From CAVPJW01 sp963705525 (GTDB taxonomy: Bacteria; Acidobacteriota; Vicinamibacteria; Vicinamibacterales; CAVPJW01): a stretch of DNA of 64,000 nt. The notes beneath the pieces are model-generated. The model searched no databases. It was not told the origin of the DNA and saw nothing but the letters and a program-made list of their open reading frames with translations. A program made the position numbers and the translations under genes. Positions 8,671 through 17,644 of the stretch are shown one piece after another (positions within the stretch are counted from its first letter, which is position 1; every line of letters starts with the position of its first letter). The stretch is taken from assembly GCA_963705525.1 (NCBI GenBank), contig CAVPJW010000003.1:124001-188000 (forward strand), in the 5' to 3' direction.

Positions 8671-9585
8671 TCATTGCCGATTTCGTTTCCACGTGATCGC
8701 CCGCTTCAGCATCACGGGTGCGTCGCGCGCACCGAGCGTCGGCCGGGACCTGAAGACATCGAATCCGTCGCGCTCCAGGCGTTCGAGAATGCGCATGCCG
8801 CCGAGCCAGGTGAGGCGCAGTTCGAAACCGAGCCTCCCGCTCACGCGATCGCCGATGGCACGTCCTTCCGCGAAGAGCTCGCGTGTCTTCTCGGTCGCTT
8901 CCGCGAGCGCTCGCCGCCAGGATGCGGTGAGATGCCGGGCCGTCAGATCGCGCTCCTCCGCACCGGCGGGGCGCCAGCATTCCTCCGGAACGTACAGGCG
9001 CCCGCGCGACCAGTCGACTTCGAGATCCTGCCAGAAGTTCGTCAGCTGCAGGGCCGTGCAGACCGCGTCGGACGGGACGTCCAGCGAGCGATCGTCGAGT
9101 CCGGCGATGCGAAGCACCAAACGACCGATCGGGTTTGCGGAACGTCGGCAATAATCGAACAGCTCGGACCAGGTGGCGTATCGAACGGTCGTGGTATCCT
9201 GACGAAACGCACTAATCAACGCATCGAAGAGCTCCATCGGCAGGCGACACGACCGAATGCTCGCTGCGAGCGCGGCCAGCACACACCCGTCGCCTCTTAT
9301 CGGTTCACGATCCTGGCCACTTCCGTCCACCATCCGATGCAGCCTGGCCAACCAGTCGTCGAGGCGCGCGCGTCGCTCGTCCGGCGTCAGCGGCTCGACG
9401 ACCTCGTCGGCAATGTCATCGGCGATTCTCGCGAATGCATAGACCGCTGCCACGTGCGGTCGCATCGTCTTCGGCAAGAGGGTCGACGCCACCGGAAAAT
9501 TCTCGTAGTGAGCTCGCGCCAGACGTTCACAGTACGCATACTCGGCCGAGAGACCACCCGAAGATGCGCGGTCGATTCGGCTCAT
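8671..9585 (-). CDS. hpnC: Hydroxysqualene synthase HpnC
   Basis: 304 aa squalene/phytoene synthase-family protein; in the HpnCDE pathway it converts presqualene diphosphate to hydroxysqualene. From ATG 9585: YAFARIADDIADE carries the first aspartate motif and LQLTNFWQDLEVDWSRGRLYVP the second. The C-terminal tail ends APVMLKRAITWKRN, as in other HpnC. It is the first gene of the minus-strand run hpnC-hpnD-hpnE-thiI. Squalene produced here would feed hopanoid or other triterpenoid synthesis, although no squalene-hopene cyclase is in the window. The 66 bases up to the divergent gene at 9652 must contain its promoter. Confidence 0.9.
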   Translation of the reverse strand: MSRIDRASSGGLSAEYAYCERLARAHYENFPVASTLLPKTMRPHVAAVYAFARIADDIADEVVEPLTPDERRARLDDWLARLHRMVDGSGQDREPIRGDGCVLAALAASIRSCRLPMELFDALISAFRQDTTTVRYATWSELFDYCRRSANPIGRLVLRIAGLDDRSLDVPSDAVCTALQLTNFWQDLEVDWSRGRLYVPEECWRPAGAEERDLTARHLTASWRRALAEATEKTRELFAEGRAIGDRVSGRLGFELRLTWLGGMRILERLERDGFDVFRSRPTLGARDAPVMLKRAITWKRNRQ

Positions 9586-9651
9586 GAAGCCTCGTATTCT
9601 AGTGCGGGCCGCCGCTGGTTGACCACCGCGTGCGGCGACTGGATCTAACCG

Positions 9652-10155
9652 ATGCGCGACGTTGTGGCGGGCCTGGCGGCCCTGGCCCTGCTCATTCTGG
9701 CCGCGAGTCTGGCGACGTCGTTGACGGTCTACCGTCGGCGCCGCGCGTCGATTCGATCGTCCGAGGGAGCACTGGGACGCACCGTGATCGTCGAGATCCC
9801 GGCGGCGGACGATCTCGTGCTCTTCACCGAAGACCCCGAGTATTTTCACCTTGGTGAGCGGGCGATCGACAAGCGCACGATTCGCGCCGTGCGACTGCTC
9901 GTCAACGGCGCCGCCATCGCGGCGGCCAGCCGGTCACCCGACAGCTCCGCGATCGGGTCCTCTTCAGACTTCGAAGACCGGCCTGACGGCATCGCGCGCG
10001 ATCGCTGGGACGTCGCCATCGAGAGCGAGCGCGAGACGGTTCTTGTCGAATGCGGCGCCATCCGCGAACGCGTGTCGCAGGAGCTGGCTCGGAAGGTCTA
10101 CGACGCGGTCAAGGCGGCGCTTGACCGCAACTACCACTCGACTTCGAGCGCCTGA
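9652..10155 (+). CDS. Small membrane-anchored protein of unknown function
   Basis: 167 aa, not recognised. Residues about 5-26 (GLAALALLILAASLATSLTV) form an N-terminal membrane anchor followed by a run of arginines, which puts the remainder in the cytoplasm if the positive-inside rule holds. The soluble part is a mixed alpha/beta sequence with charged helices at the end (VSQELARKVYDAVKAALDRN). It is divergent from hpnC and overlaps the convergent cobalamin adenosyltransferase gene by 25 bases. No catalytic motif can be seen. Confidence 0.65.
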   Translation: MRDVVAGLAALALLILAASLATSLTVYRRRRASIRSSEGALGRTVIVEIPAADDLVLFTEDPEYFHLGERAIDKRTIRAVRLLVNGAAIAAASRSPDSSAIGSSSDFEDRPDGIARDRWDVAIESERETVLVECGAIRERVSQELARKVYDAVKAALDRNYHSTSSA

Positions 10156-10670
10156 TCTCGATGATTGGCGGCTCGTGCCATCACAAAGAGCAGATCGGAC
10201 AGCCGGTTGATGTACGCGAGGAGAATCGGATCGACCGGCGGCTGGTCGAGCGCGACCATTCGCCGCTCGGCACGCCGGCACACGGTGCGCGCGAGGTGAA
10301 GCGCGGCGCCCAGAGCGCTGCCGCCCGGCAGGATGAATCGCCGAAGAGGAGGAACGCTGGCGTCGTCCTGATCGATCCAGCCTTCCAGCCGCTCCACATC
10401 GGCGGAGGTCACGGCCGCCTTGTCGGATTTGTCGGCGACACGCGCCGTCTGGTCGGCCAGCCTGGCCCCGAGGGCGAACAGGTCCCGCTGGATCGCCGTG
10501 AGGCGCTCAGCCATGTCCTTGTCGCGGCCGAGGGTGCACGCGAATCCGATGAACGCATTCAGCTCGTCCACCGCGCCGTACGCCTCGACGCGCGTGTCTG
10601 ACTTGCGCACACGTGTGCCGCCCAGAAAGGACGTCTCACCGCCGTCGCCGGTCTTCGTATACAGTTTCAC
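10131..10670 (-). CDS. Cob(I)alamin adenosyltransferase, PduO type
   Basis: 179 aa. Transfers the adenosyl group of ATP to cob(I)alamin, giving coenzyme B12. The N-terminal KLYTKTGDGGETSFLGG is the ATP-binding signature of PduO-type enzymes, and VEAYGAVDELNAFIG plus the late RLSDLLFVMAR complete the five-helix trimer fold. ATG 10670 is the only reasonable start. It stands alone here, so it probably serves a B12-dependent enzyme elsewhere, such as methylmalonyl-CoA mutase. No cobalamin riboswitch was recognised in the short upstream gap. Confidence 0.92.
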   Translation of the reverse strand: MKLYTKTGDGGETSFLGGTRVRKSDTRVEAYGAVDELNAFIGFACTLGRDKDMAERLTAIQRDLFALGARLADQTARVADKSDKAAVTSADVERLEGWIDQDDASVPPLRRFILPGGSALGAALHLARTVCRRAERRMVALDQPPVDPILLAYINRLSDLLFVMARAANHRDQALEVEW

Positions 10671-10734
10671 GCTCGGATTATATAAGGGTCACGGGGTCGG
10701 AAGGTCTACGGGTCGAAGAGTGGCAGGGTCGCAG

Positions 10735-11442
10735 ATGAAGAAACGAAAGCCGAAGCCGGCGCTTCCGTCTCCAACCGCCCGCCGATCATTCCGGCGCCGG
10801 CTGTTGACCTGGTACGGACGCCACGGCCGGAAGCTGCCCTGGCGGCACACGAGCGACCCGTATCACATCCTCGTGTCCGAGATCATGCTCCAGCAGACGC
10901 AGGTGGACCGCGTCCTTCCGAAATACGAGGAATGGCTGCGCCGGTACCCGTCGCTGACGGCACTGGCGTCGGCGTCCGAAGACCAGGTACGCGAAACCTG
11001 GTACCCGCTCGGCTACAACATCAGGCCCAAGAGGCTGCAGTCGATCGCCCGAGAGGCCGTGGCGAACTACGGCGGCGCTCTCCCGTCCGACGAGACGACG
11101 CTCCGCTCGTTCAAGGGAATCGGCGCCTATACCGCGGGGGCAATCAGGAGCTTCGCGTTCGGACATCGTGCGGCGATTCTCGACACGAACGTGTCGCGCG
11201 TCGTGCACCGCGTCTTCGTCGGCCGCGGCGATCACAAGCGCCACGATGCCAGACGCCACCAGTGGGCCATCTCGGAGGCGCTGGTGCCGCGTCGGCGCGT
11301 GTTCGACTTCAATCAGGCCCTCATGGACTTCGGCGCCATGGTCTGCGTCGCGCGCAAGCCAAAGTGCCTGGTCTGTCCGATGGCGTCACTCTGCGCCTCG
11401 TTCCCCTTCAACCCGGACGTGAACGGCGCGCATGACGCCTGA
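10735..11442 (+). CDS. mutY: A/G-specific adenine glycosylase MutY, short form
   Basis: 235 aa. Removes adenine mispaired with 8-oxoguanine. From ATG 10735: catalytic Glu in ILVSEIMLQQTQ, helix-hairpin-helix FKGIGAYTAGAI, catalytic Asp in ILDTNVSRVVHR, and an iron-sulfur loop with C-x6-C-x2-C-x5-C spacing (CVARKPKCLVCPMASLC). It ends shortly after the cluster, so it lacks the C-terminal MutT-like domain that reads 8-oxoG in full-length MutY. The next gene is a real MutT-type NUDIX enzyme whose start codon lies 11 bases inside mutY, indicating translational coupling. The frame upstream of 10735 runs through repeat-like GGGTC sequence and is not coding. Confidence 0.88.
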   Translation: MKKRKPKPALPSPTARRSFRRRLLTWYGRHGRKLPWRHTSDPYHILVSEIMLQQTQVDRVLPKYEEWLRRYPSLTALASASEDQVRETWYPLGYNIRPKRLQSIAREAVANYGGALPSDETTLRSFKGIGAYTAGAIRSFAFGHRAAILDTNVSRVVHRVFVGRGDHKRHDARRHQWAISEALVPRRRVFDFNQALMDFGAMVCVARKPKCLVCPMASLCASFPFNPDVNGAHDA

Positions 11443-11830
11443 CCGACTGCCGACGACCGTCGTCGCGGCGATCATCGAGCGCGAAGGACGATTCCTTCTG
11501 GGACGGCGGCGCGAGGGCACGCACCTCGCCGGCTACTGGGAGTTCCCGGGCGGCAAGGTCCGGCAGGGCGAGTCGCACGTCGAATCGCTCAAACGCGAGA
11601 TTCGCGAAGAGCTCGGCTGCGGCGCCACGATTGGCGAGTTGATCCTCTCGACGACCTACCAGTATCCGGAACGGCCCATCGAGCTCCATTTTCTCCGTTG
11701 CGCGCTCGAGGACGAGCCACGGCCGGAGCTGGGCCAGGAGCTTCGCTGGGTGAAGCGCGAAGAGCTCCACACGATGCAGCTGCCTCCGGCCGACACCGAG
11801 CTCGTTCAGATGCTTCAAAACTCGAACTGA
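11432..11830 (+). CDS. mutT: MutT-type NUDIX pyrophosphohydrolase
   Basis: 132 aa. Expected to sanitise oxidised nucleotides such as 8-oxo-dGTP. The NUDIX box is complete: GGKVRQGES then LKREIREELG. The preceding strand VVAAIIEREGRFLLGRR and the following YQYPERPIELHFLRC are typical of MutT/CTP pyrophosphohydrolases. It overlaps the end of mutY by 11 bases in another frame. The pair would supply two arms of the 8-oxoguanine (GO) defence. An alternative reading, that it is the detached C-terminal domain of MutY, is less likely since those domains normally lack the catalytic NUDIX glutamates present here. Confidence 0.85.
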   Translation: MTPDRLPTTVVAAIIEREGRFLLGRRREGTHLAGYWEFPGGKVRQGESHVESLKREIREELGCGATIGELILSTTYQYPERPIELHFLRCALEDEPRPELGQELRWVKREELHTMQLPPADTELVQMLQNSN

Positions 11831-11855
11831 AAAGATTATTCGGCGCGGGTCAGGC

Positions 11856-13463
11856 TCAGTGCGGGCTTTTCTTTTTCTTATTGCTGCCGAAAAGCTTCTT
11901 GAAGACTCCGCTCAGGCCCTTCGCGGCCTGATTGGCAGGATTCTGATTCTGGCCCGCGGCTTGGGCGGGCTGCTTCCCCTGACTGCCGGTCAGCGATTGT
12001 GCGAGCGCATTGCCTGCCTCCGGCCCCAGCACCTTGGAGAACTCTGCGCCGGCCTTCTTGGCAAGCTCGTCCGTCACCCCCTGCATGGTCTGATCGACCA
12101 CGGTCTGACCTGAAAGACGTGTGTAGTCGGCAGCCGCTGCTTGTCGAACGGCGGGTGGCGCCGTCCTGACGGCTTCCCGCGTGAGCGCCACCTGTAGGGT
12201 ATAGAACGGGCGGTACTCGGCATTACGGAGATCGCCGTCGCACCCGACGCTGAGACGTTCGTTCACCCGGAAATCTGCTAACGCAAGCGTCACGTCGTTC
12301 GTCTTCGCTCGCGGAAGCATCGACGAATACGGATTCGCGGCGTACGCGACGTTCTTGAGCGTCAGATCGCTTCGGCAGTCCACCTTGTGGTCTCGAACCG
12401 CGACGTCGATGAGCCCGCTCATCGTGCCTGAGGTCGCCATGAGCGTGGGATTCGGAACCATCTGCGCCAGCGCCGCCGTTCCCACGTTCTCGAGGTACAC
12501 CTTCATACCCGCACGCGGCGACCAGACTGAACCCTCGCCGTCTTGGGTGGGCGAAAAAGGCGCGGGTGCCGCCGGCGGCTCGAAGCGGATCGGCTGCGCC
12601 CAGTTGAAGAGATTGATCCGGCCTTTGAGCGAGACGCGCCCGTCGGCCGTCCGTCCGTCGACCGAGAATTTCGTCGGCGTCTCCCGTTCGTCCACCGGGC
12701 CGGCAATGTCTTCCGCAATCACGTCCACATCGTCGATGTAGAGAACGGACTGAGAGTTGTGGATGAGGCCTCCACCGGACTGACCGGGAAGGTTCTCCAC
12801 CCACTGAATGCGCATGTCCTTGATGAGAAACCGTGGGATTTCGAATGCGTGCGCCGGGTTCGCGGGTTTTTCGTCGGTGTCGCGAACCCGAATCACACCA
12901 TCCGGCGCCGCGGGACTTCCCCCGCCTATCTCGACATTGTCTTCATCGATCACATCTTCCCAGTTCCACCGGCCCGCGAGCGTGTGCTCCAGGTACAGCT
13001 TCGGTCCCTCGACTTCGATCGATTGAATCCAGTTGCCGGTCCGAATCTTCCTCCAGACGGAGAAATCCACGATCACCTTGTCGGCACTGAGCAGCGCGCC
13101 CTGCGTGTAGCGCCCGTGCGTTTCGATTTCGACATCGTGAGCCGTGGCCTTGAGATCCCAGACATCACCGCCCCACTCCGCCACCTTGAGATCGACGCCA
13201 TAGGACGACGCCAGTCCTTCGATGGAGCTTGACGCCGCCCTCGGCAGCCATTCGTATTTGATGATCGGAATCGTCACGGCGATGAACACGACCGCGGCCT
13301 TCCGGAATCCGATGTACTTCCAAAAGTCCAGAAACCGCTCCGAGAGCTCGAACTTGAGTCCGAACCGCTTGCCGGCGGCCAGCATGCTCTCGAATTTCTC
13401 CCGCGAGGCCGATGCGGCCGATTCTGGGGGGTGCGGCCGGGATGCTTCGTCGCGCGACGACAT
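11856..13463 (-). CDS. AsmA-like membrane-anchored protein
   Basis: 535 aa. One N-terminal membrane segment (AAVVFIAVTIPIIKYEWL), then long beta-rich stretches such as ADKVIVDFSVWRKIRTGN and SIEVEGPKLYLEHTLAGRWNWEDV, which resemble AsmA/DUF748-type lipid-transport or envelope-assembly proteins in the periplasm. The C-terminus is Ala/Gln-rich and ends with a lysine run (NKKKKSPH). ATG 13463 is preferred because AGGAG sits six bases upstream; an ATG at 13514 is also in frame. Exact function is unknown; assignment to AsmA-like is by pattern only. Confidence 0.6.
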   Translation of the reverse strand: MSSRDEASRPHPPESAASASREKFESMLAAGKRFGLKFELSERFLDFWKYIGFRKAAVVFIAVTIPIIKYEWLPRAASSSIEGLASSYGVDLKVAEWGGDVWDLKATAHDVEIETHGRYTQGALLSADKVIVDFSVWRKIRTGNWIQSIEVEGPKLYLEHTLAGRWNWEDVIDEDNVEIGGGSPAAPDGVIRVRDTDEKPANPAHAFEIPRFLIKDMRIQWVENLPGQSGGGLIHNSQSVLYIDDVDVIAEDIAGPVDERETPTKFSVDGRTADGRVSLKGRINLFNWAQPIRFEPPAAPAPFSPTQDGEGSVWSPRAGMKVYLENVGTAALAQMVPNPTLMATSGTMSGLIDVAVRDHKVDCRSDLTLKNVAYAANPYSSMLPRAKTNDVTLALADFRVNERLSVGCDGDLRNAEYRPFYTLQVALTREAVRTAPPAVRQAAAADYTRLSGQTVVDQTMQGVTDELAKKAGAEFSKVLGPEAGNALAQSLTGSQGKQPAQAAGQNQNPANQAAKGLSGVFKKLFGSNKKKKSPH

Positions 13464-13628
13464 GGGTGCTCCTGCGGCGACGGACTTGGGTCGGACGTGA
13501 CCTGGAACGTCCATCTTAATGGAGACCAACCTCCTGTCAAATAGCACGTAACGGGAGGTCGGGGCGGACGCGAACTAGGTCCCCCTGGATTTTGAACGGT
13601 CGAAGCTCGAAGTCTTGCAGCCCCAACT

Positions 13629-14627
13629 TCAAAACGGCAGGCTGACGACCGTCGCCGGAAAGATGGCGGCGCCGTGCCGGACGGTCACGGCCGTCCCGGG
13701 GGCGACATGGTCCCGGTGGACGTAAGCGAGCGCGACAGGCCGCTCCAGAGCCGGTGACATGACGGCGCTCGTCACCAGCCCGACATCACGGTCTTCCGTG
13801 TAGATCCGATCACCGCGCGCCGCCGATCCGCTCGTCTCGAGGACGATACCTACCAGCCGGCGCGCAACGCGCCCATGCCCTCTGTGAAGGATGCGGACGA
13901 TGACTTCCTGACCGATGTAGCAACCCTTCGTGAAGCTGATCGCACGCGACTCGATGCCGGCTTCCATCGGGATCACGTCCTCGTCCAGCTCCGCACCCCA
14001 CTTGGGTCGTCCGTTTTCGACGCGCAACACGTCAGCCGTTTCGGCATCCACGCGCGGAAATTCGGTCGCGGGCAAGACGGCGTCCACCGTCTGGATCGTG
14101 GCGCCGGGCAGGTAAAGGGCGAAGCCCGGCACGCCGAGGTCGCCATCGCGCACGACCACGACGTCTGCATCCGCCATCCGCGTCGTTCGGTGATGATATT
14201 CGGACAACGCGCTGAGCTCCTCAGCGAATTGATGGTTTCCTGCCGTGCGCGAAATCTCGCGGGCGGCCCGGGGCCCGAACAACCCGACGCGGCACACGTC
14301 GGAAGACCGATCGCTGATCCGCACGTCCTCGGCAAAGATGGATCGATCGAGCTTGTCGCGCAGTCGCTGGGTGACCTCGCCCGGCACGTCAAGCCAGATC
14401 GCGTCCCTCATGGCGAGCACGCGCATGTCCGAGACCATGCGTCCCTGCGGTGTGAGGTACGCCGCATAGCAGCCCTGGCCGGGAAGAAGCGTCGCGATTT
14501 CGTTGGTCAGGATGTTGTGCAGGAGTGCCGCGCGATCCTGACCCGCGACGGCGATCAGGCCGCGGTCCGAGCGATCGACGAGTCCTGCGGCTCGGGTCAA
14601 GGCGGTGTAGTGGTCGCGCGAGAGCAT
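13629..14627 (-). CDS. ygfZ: YgfZ/GcvT-like folate-binding protein
   Basis: 332 aa. YgfZ-family proteins use tetrahydrofolate to help build or repair iron-sulfur enzymes such as MiaB. The family signature K-G-C-Y-x-G-Q-E appears in FTKGCYIGQEVIVRI, and the N-terminal GcvT-like fold includes ALLHNILTNEIATL and TPQGRMVSDMRV. ATG 14627 starts MLSRDHYTALTRAAGLVD, in line with relatives. Divergent from the alpha/beta hydrolase gene, with only 18 bases between starts, so the two promoters must overlap the coding ends. Might be annotated as aminomethyltransferase, but the Cys signature favours YgfZ. Confidence 0.85.
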   Translation of the reverse strand: MLSRDHYTALTRAAGLVDRSDRGLIAVAGQDRAALLHNILTNEIATLLPGQGCYAAYLTPQGRMVSDMRVLAMRDAIWLDVPGEVTQRLRDKLDRSIFAEDVRISDRSSDVCRVGLFGPRAAREISRTAGNHQFAEELSALSEYHHRTTRMADADVVVVRDGDLGVPGFALYLPGATIQTVDAVLPATEFPRVDAETADVLRVENGRPKWGAELDEDVIPMEAGIESRAISFTKGCYIGQEVIVRILHRGHGRVARRLVGIVLETSGSAARGDRIYTEDRDVGLVTSAVMSPALERPVALAYVHRDHVAPGTAVTVRHGAAIFPATVVSLPF

Positions 14628-14645
14628 GTGAGATATTCTCAGGAC

Positions 14646-16307
14646 GTGCGCCATTTCAATCTTACCGTCATATTCATCGCAGTACTGCTGGGTGCGCGTC
14701 CGACGTCGCAAACGCCACTGACCACCCCCTCCACCCTGGCGGTCTTCGTGCGAGGCACGTCGGTCGGCACAGAGGACGTCGCCGTCAATCGCTCCGCCGA
14801 CGGCTGGACCATCGTCATGTCAGGACGACTGGGGCCGCCTTTCAACATCATCACGCGCCGGCTGGAAATCAAATATGACGCCGACTGGAACCCGCGCGAG
14901 CTGACGCTCGACGCCGCCATCGGCGGCCAGCCGCAGCGCCTTCACACCACATTCCAGGGCACGTCGGCGTCGAGCGAAATATCCCAGGGAGGTCAGACCA
15001 GAACCAAGACAGATACTGTCGCGCGCGACACGATGATCCTCCCCACTCCGTTCTATGGCGCCTACGAGGCGATGACGGCGAAACTTCGGGACAAGACGAC
15101 GGCGCCATTGGATCTGAAGGCGTATCTTGCGCCGCAGGGCGAGTTTCCGATCCGAGTCACGGCGATCGGCGAGCAGCGCATCCAGCTGGCCGGCCGGTCG
15201 ATGCTGGCGCGGCGGATTGAAATGACAATCGGGAGTGAGGGCTCCGCATTTCCAGCGGAGGTGTGGGCCGACGAAAACGGACGCCTTCTCCGTCTCCAGG
15301 TGCCGTCTCAGGGTCTGGACGTGCTTCGCCAGGACATCGCGGCGGTCTCAACGCGCATCGAGCGCATCTCGAGGCCAGGAGACGAGCCGGTCTCCATCCC
15401 CGCCAATGGCTTTTCCTTGGCGGGAACGGTCAGCCGGCCGGCGCAGGCTTCGGCAACCCGGCTTCCGGCAATCGTGCTCGTCGGCGGATCGGTCAGCGCC
15501 GATCGCGATGAGACCATCGCGGGCATTCCCGTCTTCGGTCAACTCGCGGGAGGACTGGCCGATCAGGGATTCCTGGTGGTGCGATACGACAAACGAGGCC
15601 TCGGGCAGAGCGGCGGCAGGCTCGAATCGACCACCATCACCGATTATGCAGACGATGTCCGCGCGGTTGCGAAGTATGTGTTGAATCGGAAAGACGTGGA
15701 CGACAAACGGATCGCGGTGATCGGTCATGGCGAGGGTGGCACGGTCGCGCTGGTGGCCGCCCAGAAACAGGATCAGATTCGCGCGCTCGTGCTCCTCAAT
15801 ACGTCCTCAATCCGCGGCGCCGAGCTCGTGCTCGAGCAACAGAAACACGTCCTCGAGCTGTCCACGATGTCTCAGGCCGAGAAGGACACGGCCATCGATC
15901 TTCAACAGAAGATCATTCAGGCGGTCTTCGATGGCTCTGGCTGGGAGGGAATCCCTCCCGACGTGCGACGCCGCGTGGATACGCCGTTCTACCGAAGTTT
16001 CCTGCTCATCGATCCCGCCGAGATCATCACCCGGGTCTCGCAGCCGATTCTCGCGGTGCAGGGAGGCCTCGACAAGCAGGTACTTCCCTACCACGGCGAT
16101 CATCTGCTCGAGTTGGCCCACGCACGAAAAGGCAAGAACCGGATTGCCGATCTTTCGAAAATCGACAACATCAATCACTTGCTCGTCTCAGCCACGAGCG
16201 GAGAAGTGGCGGAGTACGACGAACTGAAGGATCCCGTCGTCAGCCCCGACGTGACCCAGGCTATTTCGGCATGGCTCCAGAAGGTGATTCCGGGATCGGG
16301 ACGCTGA
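14646..16307 (+). CDS. Exported alpha/beta hydrolase with an altered nucleophile motif
   Basis: 553 aa, GTG start at 14646 followed by a short hydrophobic signal (LTVIFIAVLLGA). An N-terminal beta-rich region (about 20-250) precedes an alpha/beta hydrolase domain: LPAIVLVGGS, VVRYDKRGLGQSGG, then IAVIGHGEGGTVALV where the nucleophile elbow is expected, QGGLDKQVLPYH with the acid residue and NINHLL with the histidine. The elbow reads GHGEGG, so the usual serine is Gly362 (codon GGC at 15729-15731); one base change from AGC would explain it. It may be inactive or use another mechanism. Similar proteins are annotated as secreted esterases or peptidases. Confidence 0.75.
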   Translation: MRHFNLTVIFIAVLLGARPTSQTPLTTPSTLAVFVRGTSVGTEDVAVNRSADGWTIVMSGRLGPPFNIITRRLEIKYDADWNPRELTLDAAIGGQPQRLHTTFQGTSASSEISQGGQTRTKTDTVARDTMILPTPFYGAYEAMTAKLRDKTTAPLDLKAYLAPQGEFPIRVTAIGEQRIQLAGRSMLARRIEMTIGSEGSAFPAEVWADENGRLLRLQVPSQGLDVLRQDIAAVSTRIERISRPGDEPVSIPANGFSLAGTVSRPAQASATRLPAIVLVGGSVSADRDETIAGIPVFGQLAGGLADQGFLVVRYDKRGLGQSGGRLESTTITDYADDVRAVAKYVLNRKDVDDKRIAVIGHGEGGTVALVAAQKQDQIRALVLLNTSSIRGAELVLEQQKHVLELSTMSQAEKDTAIDLQQKIIQAVFDGSGWEGIPPDVRRRVDTPFYRSFLLIDPAEIITRVSQPILAVQGGLDKQVLPYHGDHLLELAHARKGKNRIADLSKIDNINHLLVSATSGEVAEYDELKDPVVSPDVTQAISAWLQKVIPGSGR

Positions 16308-16311
16308 ACGG

Positions 16312-17571
16312 CTACGGCTTTCCAAAGGTCAGTCTATTGAGAGCGACGCGGCCGTTGCTGATCACCAGCAGGACGTCCTGGAGCCCGGTCACCGTCTCGA
16401 GCGGATTCTTTTCGACAGCGATGATGTCCGCGTCGAGGCCAGGGTCGAGCGCGCCCGTGGTCTTGGCGAGCAGAAGACAGTCGGCTGCGACCGTGGTGGC
16501 CGATTGAATGGCTTCGAGCGGTGTGAGTCCTGCGTCGACGAGATTGGCCACCTCCTGAGAGATCCGCGTCACGCTGGTCGGACCGTAGCTCGTATCGGCG
16601 CCCGTGACGATCTTGATGCCCATCTTTCGCGCCCGCTGAATCGTGTCCTTCATCCTGGGCAGCATGTGGCGCGCCCGCATGTGTGCGATCGAGCCTTCGT
16701 AGTCGCCGCCCGGCTCGAGCAGGTCCACGAGCGTGGAGTACGTCGGGTCGAGGAAGGTGCCTTTCTCCTTCATCAGCGAGAGGGTCGTATCGGACAGGAA
16801 CGTGCCGTGTTCGATGCTCCTGACGCCGGCCTTCACGGCGGCCTGTGCGCCCTCGTCGCCGTGCGCGTGCGCTTCGACGGGTATGCCCTTCGTCGCCGCT
16901 TCTTCGACGATCACGCGAAGCTCCGCCTCTGAGTAGACCTGCTGCCGCGGATCCGTATCGGGAGTGCCCGCGCGCTCCGTCCCGCGCGTCTTGATGACAT
17001 CCACGCCGTGATCGAGATTGACGCGAACGAGCTGACGCAGTTTCTCGGCCGTGGTCACGCCGGTGACGAGATTACCGAGCGAGGGGTCGGCCAGGATGTC
17101 GTCACCGACGTTCGGCGTGACGAAGATCCCCGCGGCCACCATATCGGGTCCGGCGATGATGCCCTTGCGGGAGAGCTCGCGCAGGGACACGTCGCGAAAG
17201 GAACCCACACTGGCACTGCGCACGGTCGTGACGCCGGACTCGAGCGCGCGACGGGCCGCCGCCAGGTTGTCGAGGTGAGTATGGGCGTCGATCATCCCCG
17301 GCAGCAGATATTTGCCGCCGAGGTCGATGACCATCGCGCCACCCGGCGTGGAGGGGGTACCGAGTGATTCGATCTTCCCGCCACGCAGGATCATCGTCGC
17401 GTCTGGCGTCAGACGGCCGGTCCGCACGTCGAGCACGTTTGCGTGGACGAGCGCGGTGACTGGCTGGGGCAGGACACCGTCGGCTCCCCTCTGGTTTGGA
17501 GCCTGCGCCCCGAGGGCCGACACGGCGAGCACGAGCGACGCGGATATCGCAGAAACGAGGCAAAGGCGCAT
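16312..17571 (-). CDS. Secreted amidohydrolase, imidazolonepropionase-like
   Basis: 419 aa with a signal peptide (LCLVSAISASLVLAVSALGAQA) and a metal-dependent amidohydrolase barrel. The first metal pair is in PGMIDAHTHLDN, the second histidine region PVEAHAHGDEG, another ISIEHGTF-like segment RSIEHGTFLS, and a late Asp in IVTGADTSYGP. This family includes prolidase- and imidazolonepropionase-like enzymes acting on peptides or lactams; the substrate is not predictable. ATG 17571 has GGAGG about nine bases upstream. It is the last gene of a minus-strand run after the two permeases, 73 bases downstream of the second, and may share their transcript. Confidence 0.85.
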   Translation of the reverse strand: MRLCLVSAISASLVLAVSALGAQAPNQRGADGVLPQPVTALVHANVLDVRTGRLTPDATMILRGGKIESLGTPSTPGGAMVIDLGGKYLLPGMIDAHTHLDNLAAARRALESGVTTVRSASVGSFRDVSLRELSRKGIIAGPDMVAAGIFVTPNVGDDILADPSLGNLVTGVTTAEKLRQLVRVNLDHGVDVIKTRGTERAGTPDTDPRQQVYSEAELRVIVEEAATKGIPVEAHAHGDEGAQAAVKAGVRSIEHGTFLSDTTLSLMKEKGTFLDPTYSTLVDLLEPGGDYEGSIAHMRARHMLPRMKDTIQRARKMGIKIVTGADTSYGPTSVTRISQEVANLVDAGLTPLEAIQSATTVAADCLLLAKTTGALDPGLDADIIAVEKNPLETVTGLQDVLLVISNGRVALNRLTFGKP

Positions 17572-17644
17572 GAGGAGAACCTCCAGGACGAAAGGGAGAG
17601 AGATTGTAAGGCAGGAGCGCCAATCCAGAGGCGAGAGCCCTGCG

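Noticed and set aside
13875..14645. N-terminal extension of the alpha/beta hydrolase frame by 257 codons
   Set aside because: The extension lies antisense to the well-supported YgfZ gene and has no domain; the signal-peptide start at 14646 explains the protein.
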